Both the position numbers and the translations under genes were made by a program. This document shows, one piece after another, positions 44,831-52,946 of a stretch of 64,000 nt of DNA (its first letter is position 1; every line of letters starts with the position of its first letter). The stretch comes from Alphaproteobacteria bacterium (GTDB taxonomy: Bacteria > Pseudomonadota > Alphaproteobacteria > Sphingomonadales > Kordiimonadaceae). The stretch spans positions 62,001 to 126,000 of the forward strand of contig SBGU01000056.1 of NCBI GenBank assembly GCA_006226495.1, in the 5' to 3' direction. The notes under the pieces were generated by a model. That model was not told where the DNA came from. It saw only the letters and a list, made by a program, of their open reading frames with translations, and did not search any database.

Positions 44831-47233
44831 TCAACTGACCCAGCGACTGAGCATGTTGACGTCATAGCCGGTTTCGGTGCGGACCAGTTCATAGGTTCCA
44901 CCCTGCCATCCCGCGCTCCAGATGACATGGAGCCGGCTGCCGTCATGCCGGCGGAAAATCGAGCCCAGGCCGGGCGGGTAGAACAAGCCGTAGGAGCTGT
45001 CGAGCGCCCGAATGGCATTGTCGTCATAGACAAGCACCCGTCCCGGCAGGCGCAGGCCTTCAAACAGCTCCGGATCGCCCCGCAGGACCATAACCTCGTT
45101 GCCGGCGTAGGCCGCGCCGCTTTTGCCTGCAGCCGCGGCCAGATCATCCAGCCCGCGTTCAGTGCCATCCGGCGCGTTCGACACGGACACAATAAGCGCC
45201 GCCCGGTCCGCACCCCACAACGGTTCGAGCAGGGCCACCGCAAGGTCGCGATTGGCATGGTCGACATAGCGGAAGGGGGTCAGGGGCAGGCTGTCGGCGC
45301 CATCCGGGATGGCATCGCCGTCGCTGTCCGGGTTATTGAGGTCAAGCCCGATACGATGCTCATATATGTCGGTCAGGCCATCGGCATCGCTGTCCCGCTC
45401 CAGATCGGCCCATGTGAAATGCAGGTAGATGCCACGCCTGGGCGGGTCCCGCCGGAGGGCAACAGGCGGAAATGAAATCGACGTGCGGTCCAGCGCGGCA
45501 CGTTCAACTTCGACATCCAGGCCGTCCGCCGTGACGAGCGGCATGTTCGAGGACGACAGCACCCGGTAGGGGAAATATTCCTGCAGGCCCATGTAAAGTG
45601 CATCGCGCCAGGCGGTGCCGCCATCTTTGGTGCGCAGGACCCAGTATCCGCCATGCGATACCTCGGCTGTCGGGTCCAGGGTGTGGGAGGCGACAATGAT
45701 CACCCATTCATCGCCGGTTTTTTCGGCCCGCACAGTGCCGCCCTGTACCGGCACATCGGATGGCAACAGATCGGCAGGATAGTCTTCGCTGCCAAACGGG
45801 TGTCCGTCCTGCAGCCCGACCGGTTTCTCGAGCTCCCTGTAGGGGATCGGCCGCGGCCCGCCATGGATGCGCACCATGGCCCCGGTGGCTGGCATCGGCG
45901 GCGCAAAATCAAGCGCTGCCATATGCTGCCGGTAATCGTCGCCCCCTGCACGCAGCGGCGCAGCGACGTCATGGGGTACTGTTGCCCAGATGTCCTCAAT
46001 GTCCCGGGCCGGGCGCTGCCGCACTTGCGTGCCCACATGGCGCGCCATGCCCGGATAGTCGGCCCCGGTCAGGTACCGGGCGGCAAGGCTGCGAACCGTG
46101 TCACCTGAACGGGAGACGATGCCAAGCCAGTCTCCCTCACTTTTATACACCGCAGCCTTGGCCGGCCCCGCTTGTGCCGTGCTGTCAATGCCAAGGAACC
46201 GGTCGTAGATTTCATCGCCCTGCAGCGTTGGTTCCAGGACTTCGGAGAGGAAGGCCGCCAGCCGTGCACGCCCCTGCTCGTCCCGGTCGTTTTCATCCGG
46301 CGCTTCATCTGCACGGTACAGGTCCAGAAGGTCAGCCGCCGTTTCTGCCTCGTCCGTCAGGACGTGAGCCGCGACAAGGCGCAGGAGCATGTCGGCATAA
46401 AAGGAGCGCTGCATCTTGCCGCGCCAATGCCGGTCCGCACCGGATTCGGGGTTCAGCAGGGCCCAGAATTTTTGCTCCTCGTCCTTTGGCAGTGCCTCGA
46501 AGGCAGCAACCGCCTGCTGCCATAATCCGGCGTCCAATAAATACTTCAGGCGGGCAGCAAACAGGGTGTTGCGGATGCGCCAATCAGTTTCCGTATCATC
46601 GAGCTGCGCCAGCGCATAATCGATTGCTGCCAGCATGTCGGCAAGGTCGAAACCGCGCGCCTGATGCCTGATGAACAGGAACGAGTCCATGCGGCTGATC
46701 TCGCCGTCCGTGATGGCTGCCAGAAGATACGGCGCCTGCGGCGAATCTTCATAGAGCGCAGGCACGATCCGCGCATGGCCAGGCATTTTGGCCACCATGG
46801 GCAACAGGCAGGCAGGCTGACCAACCTTGCCCGCGATATCGACCACCAGGCGCCCCGGGGTATCCAAGCGGCCAAGTGTCGCCAACCCCTGCCCTACGGC
46901 CGATTCCTCAAAGTCCCGGCAACCTGGCGACGGCGCGCGCAACCCGCGGGCTTCCCGCGCGCGGATGAAGGCAATCAGGGTCGCAAGATACTGGCGAGCC
47001 ACCGGCTGTTCAACACGGGCACGGTCAGCGAAACGGACAACGAGCATGTCTGGCTCGATCGTCTCCTTGGCAAGCTGATAGGCAATCTGTTCAAAGGTCT
47101 CGCGGCTGCTACGCCGGATCATGCGTTCGTAACTTTTTTCCCGGAAGAAGATGATGTCGTCGGAACTCAGGTCCGCCGCGGCCACAGGCAAGCTGACAAC
47201 AAGAACGGCAAGCATGACAAGCAGTTGGCGCAT
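44831..47233 (-). CDS. Large exported protein with calcium-type (thrombospondin-3-like) repeats
   Basis: 800-residue exported protein of unknown family. The signal peptide is about residues 1-20 (LLVMLAVLVVSLPVAAAD). The first half is helical with tetratricopeptide-like spacing but no clear TPR consensus. A beta-rich middle follows. Near the C-terminus is DSDADGLTDIYEH followed by NPDSDGDAIPDGADSLPL, the DxDxDGxxD calcium loops of thrombospondin type 3/EF-hand-like repeats. I choose ATG 47233 because the upstream extension is not signal-like. Likely surface or periplasmic; activity unknown. Confidence 0.72.
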   Translation of the reverse strand: MRQLLVMLAVLVVSLPVAAADLSSDDIIFFREKSYERMIRRSSRETFEQIAYQLAKETIEPDMLVVRFADRARVEQPVARQYLATLIAFIRAREARGLRAPSPGCRDFEESAVGQGLATLGRLDTPGRLVVDIAGKVGQPACLLPMVAKMPGHARIVPALYEDSPQAPYLLAAITDGEISRMDSFLFIRHQARGFDLADMLAAIDYALAQLDDTETDWRIRNTLFAARLKYLLDAGLWQQAVAAFEALPKDEEQKFWALLNPESGADRHWRGKMQRSFYADMLLRLVAAHVLTDEAETAADLLDLYRADEAPDENDRDEQGRARLAAFLSEVLEPTLQGDEIYDRFLGIDSTAQAGPAKAAVYKSEGDWLGIVSRSGDTVRSLAARYLTGADYPGMARHVGTQVRQRPARDIEDIWATVPHDVAAPLRAGGDDYRQHMAALDFAPPMPATGAMVRIHGGPRPIPYRELEKPVGLQDGHPFGSEDYPADLLPSDVPVQGGTVRAEKTGDEWVIIVASHTLDPTAEVSHGGYWVLRTKDGGTAWRDALYMGLQEYFPYRVLSSSNMPLVTADGLDVEVERAALDRTSISFPPVALRRDPPRRGIYLHFTWADLERDSDADGLTDIYEHRIGLDLNNPDSDGDAIPDGADSLPLTPFRYVDHANRDLAVALLEPLWGADRAALIVSVSNAPDGTERGLDDLAAAAGKSGAAYAGNEVMVLRGDPELFEGLRLPGRVLVYDDNAIRALDSSYGLFYPPGLGSIFRRHDGSRLHVIWSAGWQGGTYELVRTETGYDVNMLSRWVS

Positions 47234-47393
47234 GGGACAAAGCTCCGACTTTGTTACAACATAACGGTATGACACAACCGAAATACTGTCCAGACTCAAC
47301 TTTTGGTCATTTCGTATGAAGCTCGCCTTCTGCACTTGCGCCAACTGGCCATGCCGATTAACCATGCTGCAGGCAACCGCGAGGCAACACGCC

Positions 47394-48008
47394 ATGACCC
47401 AGTCCGACCGCATCGAGATCGAGGAAACCACAACCCTGGCCGACAGTTGGGGTGTTCTGAAACAGTCGCGGCTCCGTTTCCGGCGCTCGGACGGCAGTTG
47501 GCAGACCCAGGTGCGCGAAACCTATGACCGGGGCCACGGGGCCGTGGTCCTGTTGTATAACCGCGACAAGGGTACGGTGATCCTGACCCGCCAGTTCCGC
47601 TTCCCGGCCTATGCGAACGGCGACGACTGTTTCCTGATCGAAGCCTGCGCCGGCAAGCTGGATGGCAACGAGCCCGAAGCCGCGGTGCGCCGCGAGGCCG
47701 AGGAAGAAACCGGCTTCACGGTCGGCGCCGTCGAAAAACTGTGGCAATGTTACATGAGCCCCGGCTCGGTGACCGAAGTGCTGCATTTTTTTGTCGCGCC
47801 CTACACCGCCGACATGCGCACGTCCGAAGGCGGCGGCCACGCCAGCGAAGGCGAAGACATCGAGGTCCTGGAATTGCCGTTGACGGAGGCCATGGCCATG
47901 GTCGCACGCGGCGACATTCGCGACGCCAAAACCGTCATGTTGTTGCAGCATGCAACAATTTCAGGCCTCTGCGGGCCCGTGGCCCCAACGCCGGCGCCAA
48001 ACATGTAA
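47394..48008 (+). CDS. nudK: GDP-mannose pyrophosphatase NudK-type Nudix hydrolase
   Basis: 204-residue Nudix hydrolase. The Nudix box is GKLDGNEPEAAVRREAEEETGF with all catalytic Glu in place. Flanking motifs YDRGHGAVVLLYN, LTRQFR, CYMSPGSVTEVLHFF and EGEDIEVLELP follow the NudK/YffH sequence closely, so hydrolysis of GDP-mannose or a related nucleotide sugar is likely. The start MTQSDRIEIEE at 47394 aligns with NudK; an ATG at 47364 is open but unlikely. It is divergent from the large exported protein gene. Confidence 0.88.
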   Translation: MTQSDRIEIEETTTLADSWGVLKQSRLRFRRSDGSWQTQVRETYDRGHGAVVLLYNRDKGTVILTRQFRFPAYANGDDCFLIEACAGKLDGNEPEAAVRREAEEETGFTVGAVEKLWQCYMSPGSVTEVLHFFVAPYTADMRTSEGGGHASEGEDIEVLELPLTEAMAMVARGDIRDAKTVMLLQHATISGLCGPVAPTPAPNM

Positions 48009-48173
48009 TACAATCTGTGGGTGTCATGTTTGCCCGACGGCGCCGGCAAGCGCATGGGGACACGGACGCAAAATCAGTATAATTTTAGTCGAATTGTCGA
48101 TATCGATTCGAGAAAGACCAAAAAAGGGCAGAAATCCAATAGTTAACAACAAATTTACCATTATTGGAGGAAA

Positions 48174-48248
48174 ATGGTAACTACATATAGGATGATTTTT
48201 CAATCAGTAGCAGGCGTTTTAGTATCTACGACAATAGTTTTATTATAG
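48174..48248 (+). CDS. Candidate 24-residue hydrophobic small protein
   Basis: Open frame starting MVTTYRMIFQ, with a hydrophobic helix from about residue 8 to 24 (SVAGVLVSTTIVLL). GGAGG ends three bases before ATG 48174, a strong although close ribosome site, and TATAAT lies about 90 bases upstream. Codon use is very AT-rich (TTA, ATA, AGG), unlike the rest of the window. It reads as a single-pass membrane small protein; translation is unproven. Confidence 0.42.
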   Translation: MVTTYRMIFQSVAGVLVSTTIVLL

Positions 48249-48296
48249 TGCCCGCTGAATTCTTTTTGTTCATGCCCCGGAATAGGCTATACACGG

Positions 48297-48309
48297 TATA
48301 GTATACCTA
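48297..48309. promoter_or_regulatory. Palindrome GGTATA-G-TATACC
   Basis: Perfect 13-base palindrome 15 bases upstream of the ATG at 48324. Its position over the leader suggests a repressor operator, or it may simply overlap a TATACC-type -10 element. Confidence 0.4.
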
Positions 48310-48323
48310 CATTTGAGGTTCCC

Positions 48324-49466
48324 ATGCCGACGCCAGACACTGAAGTGCTGCTTGTGGATGACAGCCGCGCCGACCAGCGGTTCATCACCCGCGCACTTGG
48401 CTTGGCGCGCAGCAGTTTCCATGTCGATGCCGCCGGCTCCATGGCCGAAGCCCGGGCCAAACTTGAACAAAAAAAATACGATTGCCTTCTGGTGGATTAT
48501 AACCTGCCGGACGCCAATGGCCTTCAACTGGTTCGTGAATATTGCTGTGGCCGCGAGGCCGGCCAGATCGGCATGGTGCTGATCACCGGTGCCGGCAACG
48601 AAAAGCTGGCCGCCGAAGCCATCAAACTGGGTGCGCACGACTATCTGTCCAAGGACCAGATGAACGGGTCGGTGCTGGCGCGCGCGGTCGACAATGCCGT
48701 GCAAAAGTCCCGCATGCAGCGGAACCTGAGCCACCAGCAACTGATCATGGAACATTTTGCATCGTCAGCCGCACATGACCTGGCGAATCCGCTCAATGGC
48801 GTGATCGGCTTTATCACGCTCGCGCGCCAGCAACTGGGCGGCCTGATGGCCGACAAGGTGCCAGACTATCTGGACAGCGCCCTGGCGTCCGCCGAATATA
48901 TGCGCCACCTGGTCGAGGACCTGCTGCATTATGCCCGCACAGGCACCGCGTCGGAGGCGGCAACACCGGTTGACCTCTCGGATACCATGGACCTGGCCAC
49001 CAAGGTGCTTGAAAACACCATCCTGGATGCGGGCGCACGGCTTGAGGTCGGCGCCATGCCGGTGATCGAGGGGTATGCCACCGAACTGGTGCAACTGTTC
49101 CAGAACCTGATCGCCAATGCCATCAAATACCGATCCGACACGCGCCCGCGCATCCGCATCTGGGCCGAGGAACAGGAAAACCACTGGCAGATTGCGGTGG
49201 AAGACAATGGCATCGGCATCCCTTCGGAATCGGCTGAGGATATTTTTGCGCCCCTGCATCGGCTCAGGAAAAAGGAAGTCGCTGGCTTTGGTCTCGGCCT
49301 TGCCATCTGCGCCAAGATCACCGACCTGCACGGCGGTCGCATCTGGTGCGAACCCAGCGCCCTGACGGGCGGCAGCATCTTCAAGGTGACCCTGGCCAAA
49401 TCCCTGCAGACGCCCGATTTCGACCGCGGCAAAAGCAACGTCATATACGCCAGCAATTATATCTGA
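48324..49466 (+). CDS. Receiver domain-histidine kinase fusion
   Basis: 380-residue protein with a receiver domain first (acidic DD at 12-13, phospho-Asp58 in CLLVDYNLPDANG, Lys in YLSKDQ), then a histidine kinase: the H-box SAAHDLANPL with His151, the N-box QNLIANAIKYR and the G-boxes VEDNGIGI and GFGLGLAI. No sensor or transmembrane segment is present, so it takes phosphate or signal from another protein. This reverse hybrid order is typical of kinases acting in phosphorelays. Its partner is not evident nearby. Confidence 0.9.
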   Translation: MPTPDTEVLLVDDSRADQRFITRALGLARSSFHVDAAGSMAEARAKLEQKKYDCLLVDYNLPDANGLQLVREYCCGREAGQIGMVLITGAGNEKLAAEAIKLGAHDYLSKDQMNGSVLARAVDNAVQKSRMQRNLSHQQLIMEHFASSAAHDLANPLNGVIGFITLARQQLGGLMADKVPDYLDSALASAEYMRHLVEDLLHYARTGTASEAATPVDLSDTMDLATKVLENTILDAGARLEVGAMPVIEGYATELVQLFQNLIANAIKYRSDTRPRIRIWAEEQENHWQIAVEDNGIGIPSESAEDIFAPLHRLRKKEVAGFGLGLAICAKITDLHGGRIWCEPSALTGGSIFKVTLAKSLQTPDFDRGKSNVIYASNYI

Positions 49467-49512
49467 GACCCGCGCTGACATAACGCCCGCTGCCTCTTGC
49501 TGTCCCGATAAT

Positions 49513-49525
49513 GTTATTATATAAC
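49513..49525. promoter_or_regulatory. Zur-box-like inverted repeat GTTAT-TAT-ATAAC
   Basis: Perfect inverted repeat within ATGTTATTATATAAC, closely resembling the known Zur box core TGTTATA-N-TATAACA. It lies 27 bases upstream of the DUF2946-like gene, which precedes a Zur-like gene. Confidence 0.55.
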
Positions 49526-49552
49526 TTTACTGGACAAGGAGCAACTACCGCC

Positions 49553-49861
49553 ATGCCGCACAGCCAGATCACACGCCGGGGTGCCGGGCTGCGCCTGTTT
49601 GCAGGCCTGTGCCTGGCATTGTTGATTATGGTACGGCTCGCTGGTCCGTGGCACCATCACACCAAGACAGAAGACACCGGCCTGCCGGCCAGCCATTGTG
49701 CCCTGTGCCTGATGGCCGCAACACCGTGCGACATGCCGGGCGAAACCGGCCTGCAGCCACCCGCCCCGTCCATACCCCTGCGGCGGGACCATCTGGCCAC
49801 CGCGGACCCCCGCCCCCATTTCCCCAGCTTTATCCGGACACGCGCACCGCCTGTTGCCTGA
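49553..49861 (+). CDS. Small exported or membrane-anchored His/Cys-rich protein (DUF2946-like)
   Basis: 102-residue protein with an N-terminal hydrophobic helix (about 12-30), a short HHH segment (GPWHHHTK) and a cysteine cluster HCALCLMAATPCD. The pattern HC.LC is typical of DUF2946 proteins found in metal-uptake regulons. AAGGAG lies about ten bases before ATG 49553. It sits between a Zur-like box and a Zur-like gene, so a zinc-binding periplasmic role is inferred. Confidence 0.6.
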   Translation: MPHSQITRRGAGLRLFAGLCLALLIMVRLAGPWHHHTKTEDTGLPASHCALCLMAATPCDMPGETGLQPPAPSIPLRRDHLATADPRPHFPSFIRTRAPPVA

Positions 49862-49964
49862 ACACGGCCAGCCCTGGCCACATCATGCACAGACCGCGAT
49901 ACCGGCAGCGCCAGCAGGCTGCAAGCCGGGCGCTTCCTATATATGCCCCTGAGGGATGAAGACG

Positions 49965-50420
49965 ATGAAAGCCCAATCTTCCATCCGGTCCGAGGACACC
50001 GTTGAAAGCCTCACCAAAAACCAGCGCCTTGTTTATGACGCCCTTCTTGATGCCGGCAGGGCCCTTGGCGCCTATGACCTTCTGGACCGGCTGCGACCCC
50101 GGGGGTTCGCAGTCGCGCCCTCGGTTTACCGTGCCTTGAACGAGCTGTCCGGCAAGGGGCTTGTCCGGCACCTGACCAGCGTCCGCGGTTTTGTCGCCCT
50201 GCACGCCGGCACGGCGCCGACAGCGTCGGCTTTCATGGTGTGCACGCGGTGCGGCACCGTTGACCAGATTGTGGCTGAAGGGCTGCAGATGGCCCTGGAA
50301 GATGGCCTTGTGGCGGCGGGCTTCAGCCCAACCGAGATGGTGCCGGAAATACCCGGCACCTGCCGGCACTGCCGCACCACAGAAGACGCAGGCGCGCCGT
50401 CCGTCAGTTCGGCACGATAG
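49965..50420 (+). CDS. Fur/Zur family metalloregulator
   Basis: 151-residue winged-helix regulator. The DNA-binding part is LTKNQRLVYDALLDAG through PSVYRALNELSGKGLV; the structural zinc site cysteines are in CTRCG and CRHC. The HHH cluster of Fur is missing, which with the CxxC pairs favours Zur. ATG 49965 is preferred, because GAGGG lies nine bases upstream; ATG 49956 is too close. The gene lies about 100 bases behind the DUF2946-like gene under a Zur-like box, suggesting zinc-dependent autoregulation. Its 3' end overlaps the convergent response regulator by 17 bases. Confidence 0.85.
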   Translation: MKAQSSIRSEDTVESLTKNQRLVYDALLDAGRALGAYDLLDRLRPRGFAVAPSVYRALNELSGKGLVRHLTSVRGFVALHAGTAPTASAFMVCTRCGTVDQIVAEGLQMALEDGLVAAGFSPTEMVPEIPGTCRHCRTTEDAGAPSVSSAR

Positions 50421-50838
50421 CGGTGTCGAACCAGAATTCGTTGAGGGTTTGCATGGCATCCACGAAGCCGGGCAGGTCCAGCGGCTTCTTGATATAGCTG
50501 TTGGCGCCAAGGCGGTAACATTCGCGCACGTCGCGTTCGTCGTCCGAAGTGCTGAGCACCACCACGGGGATGGCACGGAAATCGTCCGCCGACTTGATGG
50601 ACCGCAGCACTTCGCGCCCGTCCATGCCCGGCAGGTTGAGGTCCAGAAGGATGAGCGCCGGGCGTTCGGTACCGCCCGGGCGTTTGCACAGATGCAGGTA
50701 ATTGATGGCACGGCGCCCGTCGTCAACATGTTCGACCGGATTGTCCATGCCGGCCTTCTGGAAGGCGCGCTTGGTCACCCGCACATCGGCGGCACTGTCT
50801 TCGACCAACAGGATAAGCCGGTTGTCAATCTGGGTCAC
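50404..50838 (-). CDS. Rcp1-like response regulator of the ETR1-type kinase
   Basis: 144-residue receiver of the Rcp1 class (long insert YLHLCKRPGGTERPALILLDLNLPGMDG, phospho-Asp66, Lys in YIKKPLDL, C-terminal Trp-containing tail). Rcp1-type regulators partner phytochrome-like and other soluble-output kinases. The start overlaps the stop of the kinase gene by four bases, so the pair is coupled. There is no output domain; a downstream phosphotransfer or protein target is expected. Confidence 0.92.
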   Translation of the reverse strand: MTQIDNRLILLVEDSAADVRVTKRAFQKAGMDNPVEHVDDGRRAINYLHLCKRPGGTERPALILLDLNLPGMDGREVLRSIKSADDFRAIPVVVLSTSDDERDVRECYRLGANSYIKKPLDLPGFVDAMQTLNEFWFDTAIVPN

Positions 50839-52715
50839 AGGCCATTCTCCTTCGCGACTGTCATGGTGAAGCGGAACGTGGTTCCTTCACCCGGTTCGGA
50901 TTCGACCGTAATCTGGCCGCCATGCTGTTCGACGATGCGTTTCACGATCGCGAGGCCGGCACCGGTGCCGCCGCCATACTGGCTGCTGCCATGGAAGCGC
51001 CGGAACATCTCGAACACCCGTCCCTGGAAGTCGGGCTCGATGCCGATGCCATTGTCGGACACAGAGAATTCTACAAAGTCTCCGGTCCGCTTGCCAGCAA
51101 TTTCGACCCTCTTCTCCGCTGCTTCGTTATATTTGATGGCATTGGAGATCAGGTTCCTGAAGACCGTGGTCAGGTGAACCTGCGAGAATTTGGCGTCAGG
51201 TATGTCGGCGGCAATTTTAATGACCAGATGGTCGTCTTCCGCCCAGCCATGCATGTCTTCCGCCACCTGTTCGATCGCTTCGCGACAGTCGATCAGGTCA
51301 TGTTCCTTCTTGCGCCGGTCAATGCGACTATAGTCGCGCAAATCATCGATCAGCCGTTCCATGCGTTCGGTCAGGGTGGCGATGGTGCGCAGGTCTTCCT
51401 GATGTTCATCTTCCAGCCGCTCCATACAGTCCTCGATCACGATCGACGACAGGTTATGGATGCCGCGCAGGGGCTCCTTCAGGTCATGGGCGGCGATATA
51501 GACAAACTGGTCCAGGGCTTCGTTCGAACGCGCAAGTTTGACGTTAAGCTGCCGGAGCTCGTTTTCCTTGGCCTTGGTGTCGGTGATATCGCGGGCGATG
51601 ATGGCCGCCCCCACGGTTTGCCCCTGCGGGTTGCGAACCGGCGAGATGGACAGGGACACGTCCACCAGGCTGCCGTCCTTCCGGCAGTAGCGGGTCTCAT
51701 GATGGTTGACCGCCATGCCGCGCCGCACTTCCTGCAGGATATAGGGCATTTCTTCGGTTTCGCCATCGGGGATGATGATGGACATGGGCCAGGACACCGC
51801 TTCCTTGGCGCGGTAGCCCAGAAGCTTTTCTGCGCCCGGGTTCCAGCTCTGGATATAACCCTGCAGGTCGGTCGAAAAAATGGCATCGTCGCTTGATTCG
51901 ATAATCGCGGCCATGCGGCGCCGGTCAGCCGCCGTCCGCAGGCGTTCGCTGATGTCGACAATCGTGGCCAGCACCACAAGGTCCGGGTCGCCATGAACCG
52001 GGGTGAGGCCGATCTCCACCGGGAACAGGTCGCCGCTCAGTTTCTGGGCATACAGTTCCATGCCTTGCCCCATGGGGCGGGTCTGCATGTTGGCAAAAAA
52101 GTTGCGCCGGTGTTCGGGGTGCTTGGCCCGCACGCTTTCCGGCACCAGGGTTTCGATGGGCTGGCCGATCAATTCTTCGCGCTTTGCATCGAACAGGTCG
52201 GTGGCAGCGGGGTTCACAAGCCGGATATGGCCCTTGCGGTCGACACCGATGATCGCGGGGGAAATCTTGTTGATGACCAGTTCAAGCTGGGCGCTTTTAC
52301 GTTCCAGTTCCGCCGTGCGTTCAGCCACCTTTTCTTCAAGTTGCCGCTGGGACGGAATCGCCACCACAAGCGGGATCAGCCGCCAGGCCGCAATGGCGGT
52401 GATGACAGAAATGATGGCGGTGGCCACCTTGGCAAGGCCCGACAAGCCGTATGTGCCGTGCCACACCGTGACGATATTCATCACATGGGTGACACCGCAC
52501 AAAAAGATGAAGGCCGAAAACATATAGAAGATGGGCGAGAACTTGATGTCCTTGCGCTGCTTCAGCATGGCCAGCAGGCTGAGCGGGATGCTGAAATAGG
52601 CAAGCGCAATGGCGGCATCGGCGCCCACATGCATCCACAAAATCTCGGGCGCCCACAGGAAACAGTAACCGTGCGGCATGAAGTCCGTCGAAAACAGGCT
52701 GAGATCAAACAGCAC
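50835..52715 (-). CDS. Ethylene-receptor-like sensor histidine kinase (ETR1-type N-terminus, two PAS)
   Basis: 626-residue membrane kinase. Three N-terminal helices (about 22-52, 57-86, 92-118) match the ETR1 ethylene-binding domain: Asp33, Tyr40, Ile43, Pro44, Cys73 and His77 correspond to ETR1 Asp25, Tyr32, Ile35, Pro36, Cys65 and His69, all with the same offset of eight. Cys65 and His69 are the copper ligands in ETR1. Two PAS domains follow (about 142-255 and 265-380), then HisKA with His410 in IAAHDLKEPLRG and a HATPase (NLISNAIKYN, DNGIGI, GAGLAIVKRI). No GAF domain is present, unlike plant ETR1. It is predicted to sense ethylene or a similar ligand through Cu(I). It is coupled to an Rcp1-like regulator. 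Confidence 0.88.
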   Translation of the reverse strand: MLFDLSLFSTDFMPHGYCFLWAPEILWMHVGADAAIALAYFSIPLSLLAMLKQRKDIKFSPIFYMFSAFIFLCGVTHVMNIVTVWHGTYGLSGLAKVATAIISVITAIAAWRLIPLVVAIPSQRQLEEKVAERTAELERKSAQLELVINKISPAIIGVDRKGHIRLVNPAATDLFDAKREELIGQPIETLVPESVRAKHPEHRRNFFANMQTRPMGQGMELYAQKLSGDLFPVEIGLTPVHGDPDLVVLATIVDISERLRTAADRRRMAAIIESSDDAIFSTDLQGYIQSWNPGAEKLLGYRAKEAVSWPMSIIIPDGETEEMPYILQEVRRGMAVNHHETRYCRKDGSLVDVSLSISPVRNPQGQTVGAAIIARDITDTKAKENELRQLNVKLARSNEALDQFVYIAAHDLKEPLRGIHNLSSIVIEDCMERLEDEHQEDLRTIATLTERMERLIDDLRDYSRIDRRKKEHDLIDCREAIEQVAEDMHGWAEDDHLVIKIAADIPDAKFSQVHLTTVFRNLISNAIKYNEAAEKRVEIAGKRTGDFVEFSVSDNGIGIEPDFQGRVFEMFRRFHGSSQYGGGTGAGLAIVKRIVEQHGGQITVESEPGEGTTFRFTMTVAKENGL

Positions 52716-52867
52716 GACCTGGTCTCCCCAAAGACACGTTCGGCTTTACCCCGATGCCAAAAGCGGCTCGCCGGCACCTGCCTTCATGCCGCCGCGTATC
52801 AGGCGCGTCAGTGTAACAGTAACTCGGTGAATTAGAAGGCGGAATTTCATTACGATATCGAAATGCT

Positions 52868-52886
52868 CCTTAAGCGTTACTTAAGG
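52868..52886. promoter_or_regulatory. Inverted repeat CCTTAAG-N5-CTTAAGG
   Basis: Perfect 7-5-7 inverted repeat 60 bases upstream of the DUF3034 gene and about 150 bases upstream of the divergent kinase. It is a good operator candidate for a dimeric regulator. Confidence 0.5.
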
Positions 52887-52946
52887 TGATCCGCGCTATT
52901 AGAGGTTTCGTACAGAACTGGTGGCAACAAGGATTTGGGGCAAAAA

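Larger units (their letters stand above)
48009..48323. other. AT-rich intergenic region upstream of the REC-kinase gene
   Basis: Clearly more AT-rich than its neighbours. It holds a perfect TATAAT at 48078-48083 (with a poor -35), a CtrA-like TTAA-N7-TTTA at about 48142, a 24-codon open frame, and the palindrome at 48297-48309. Confidence 0.6.
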
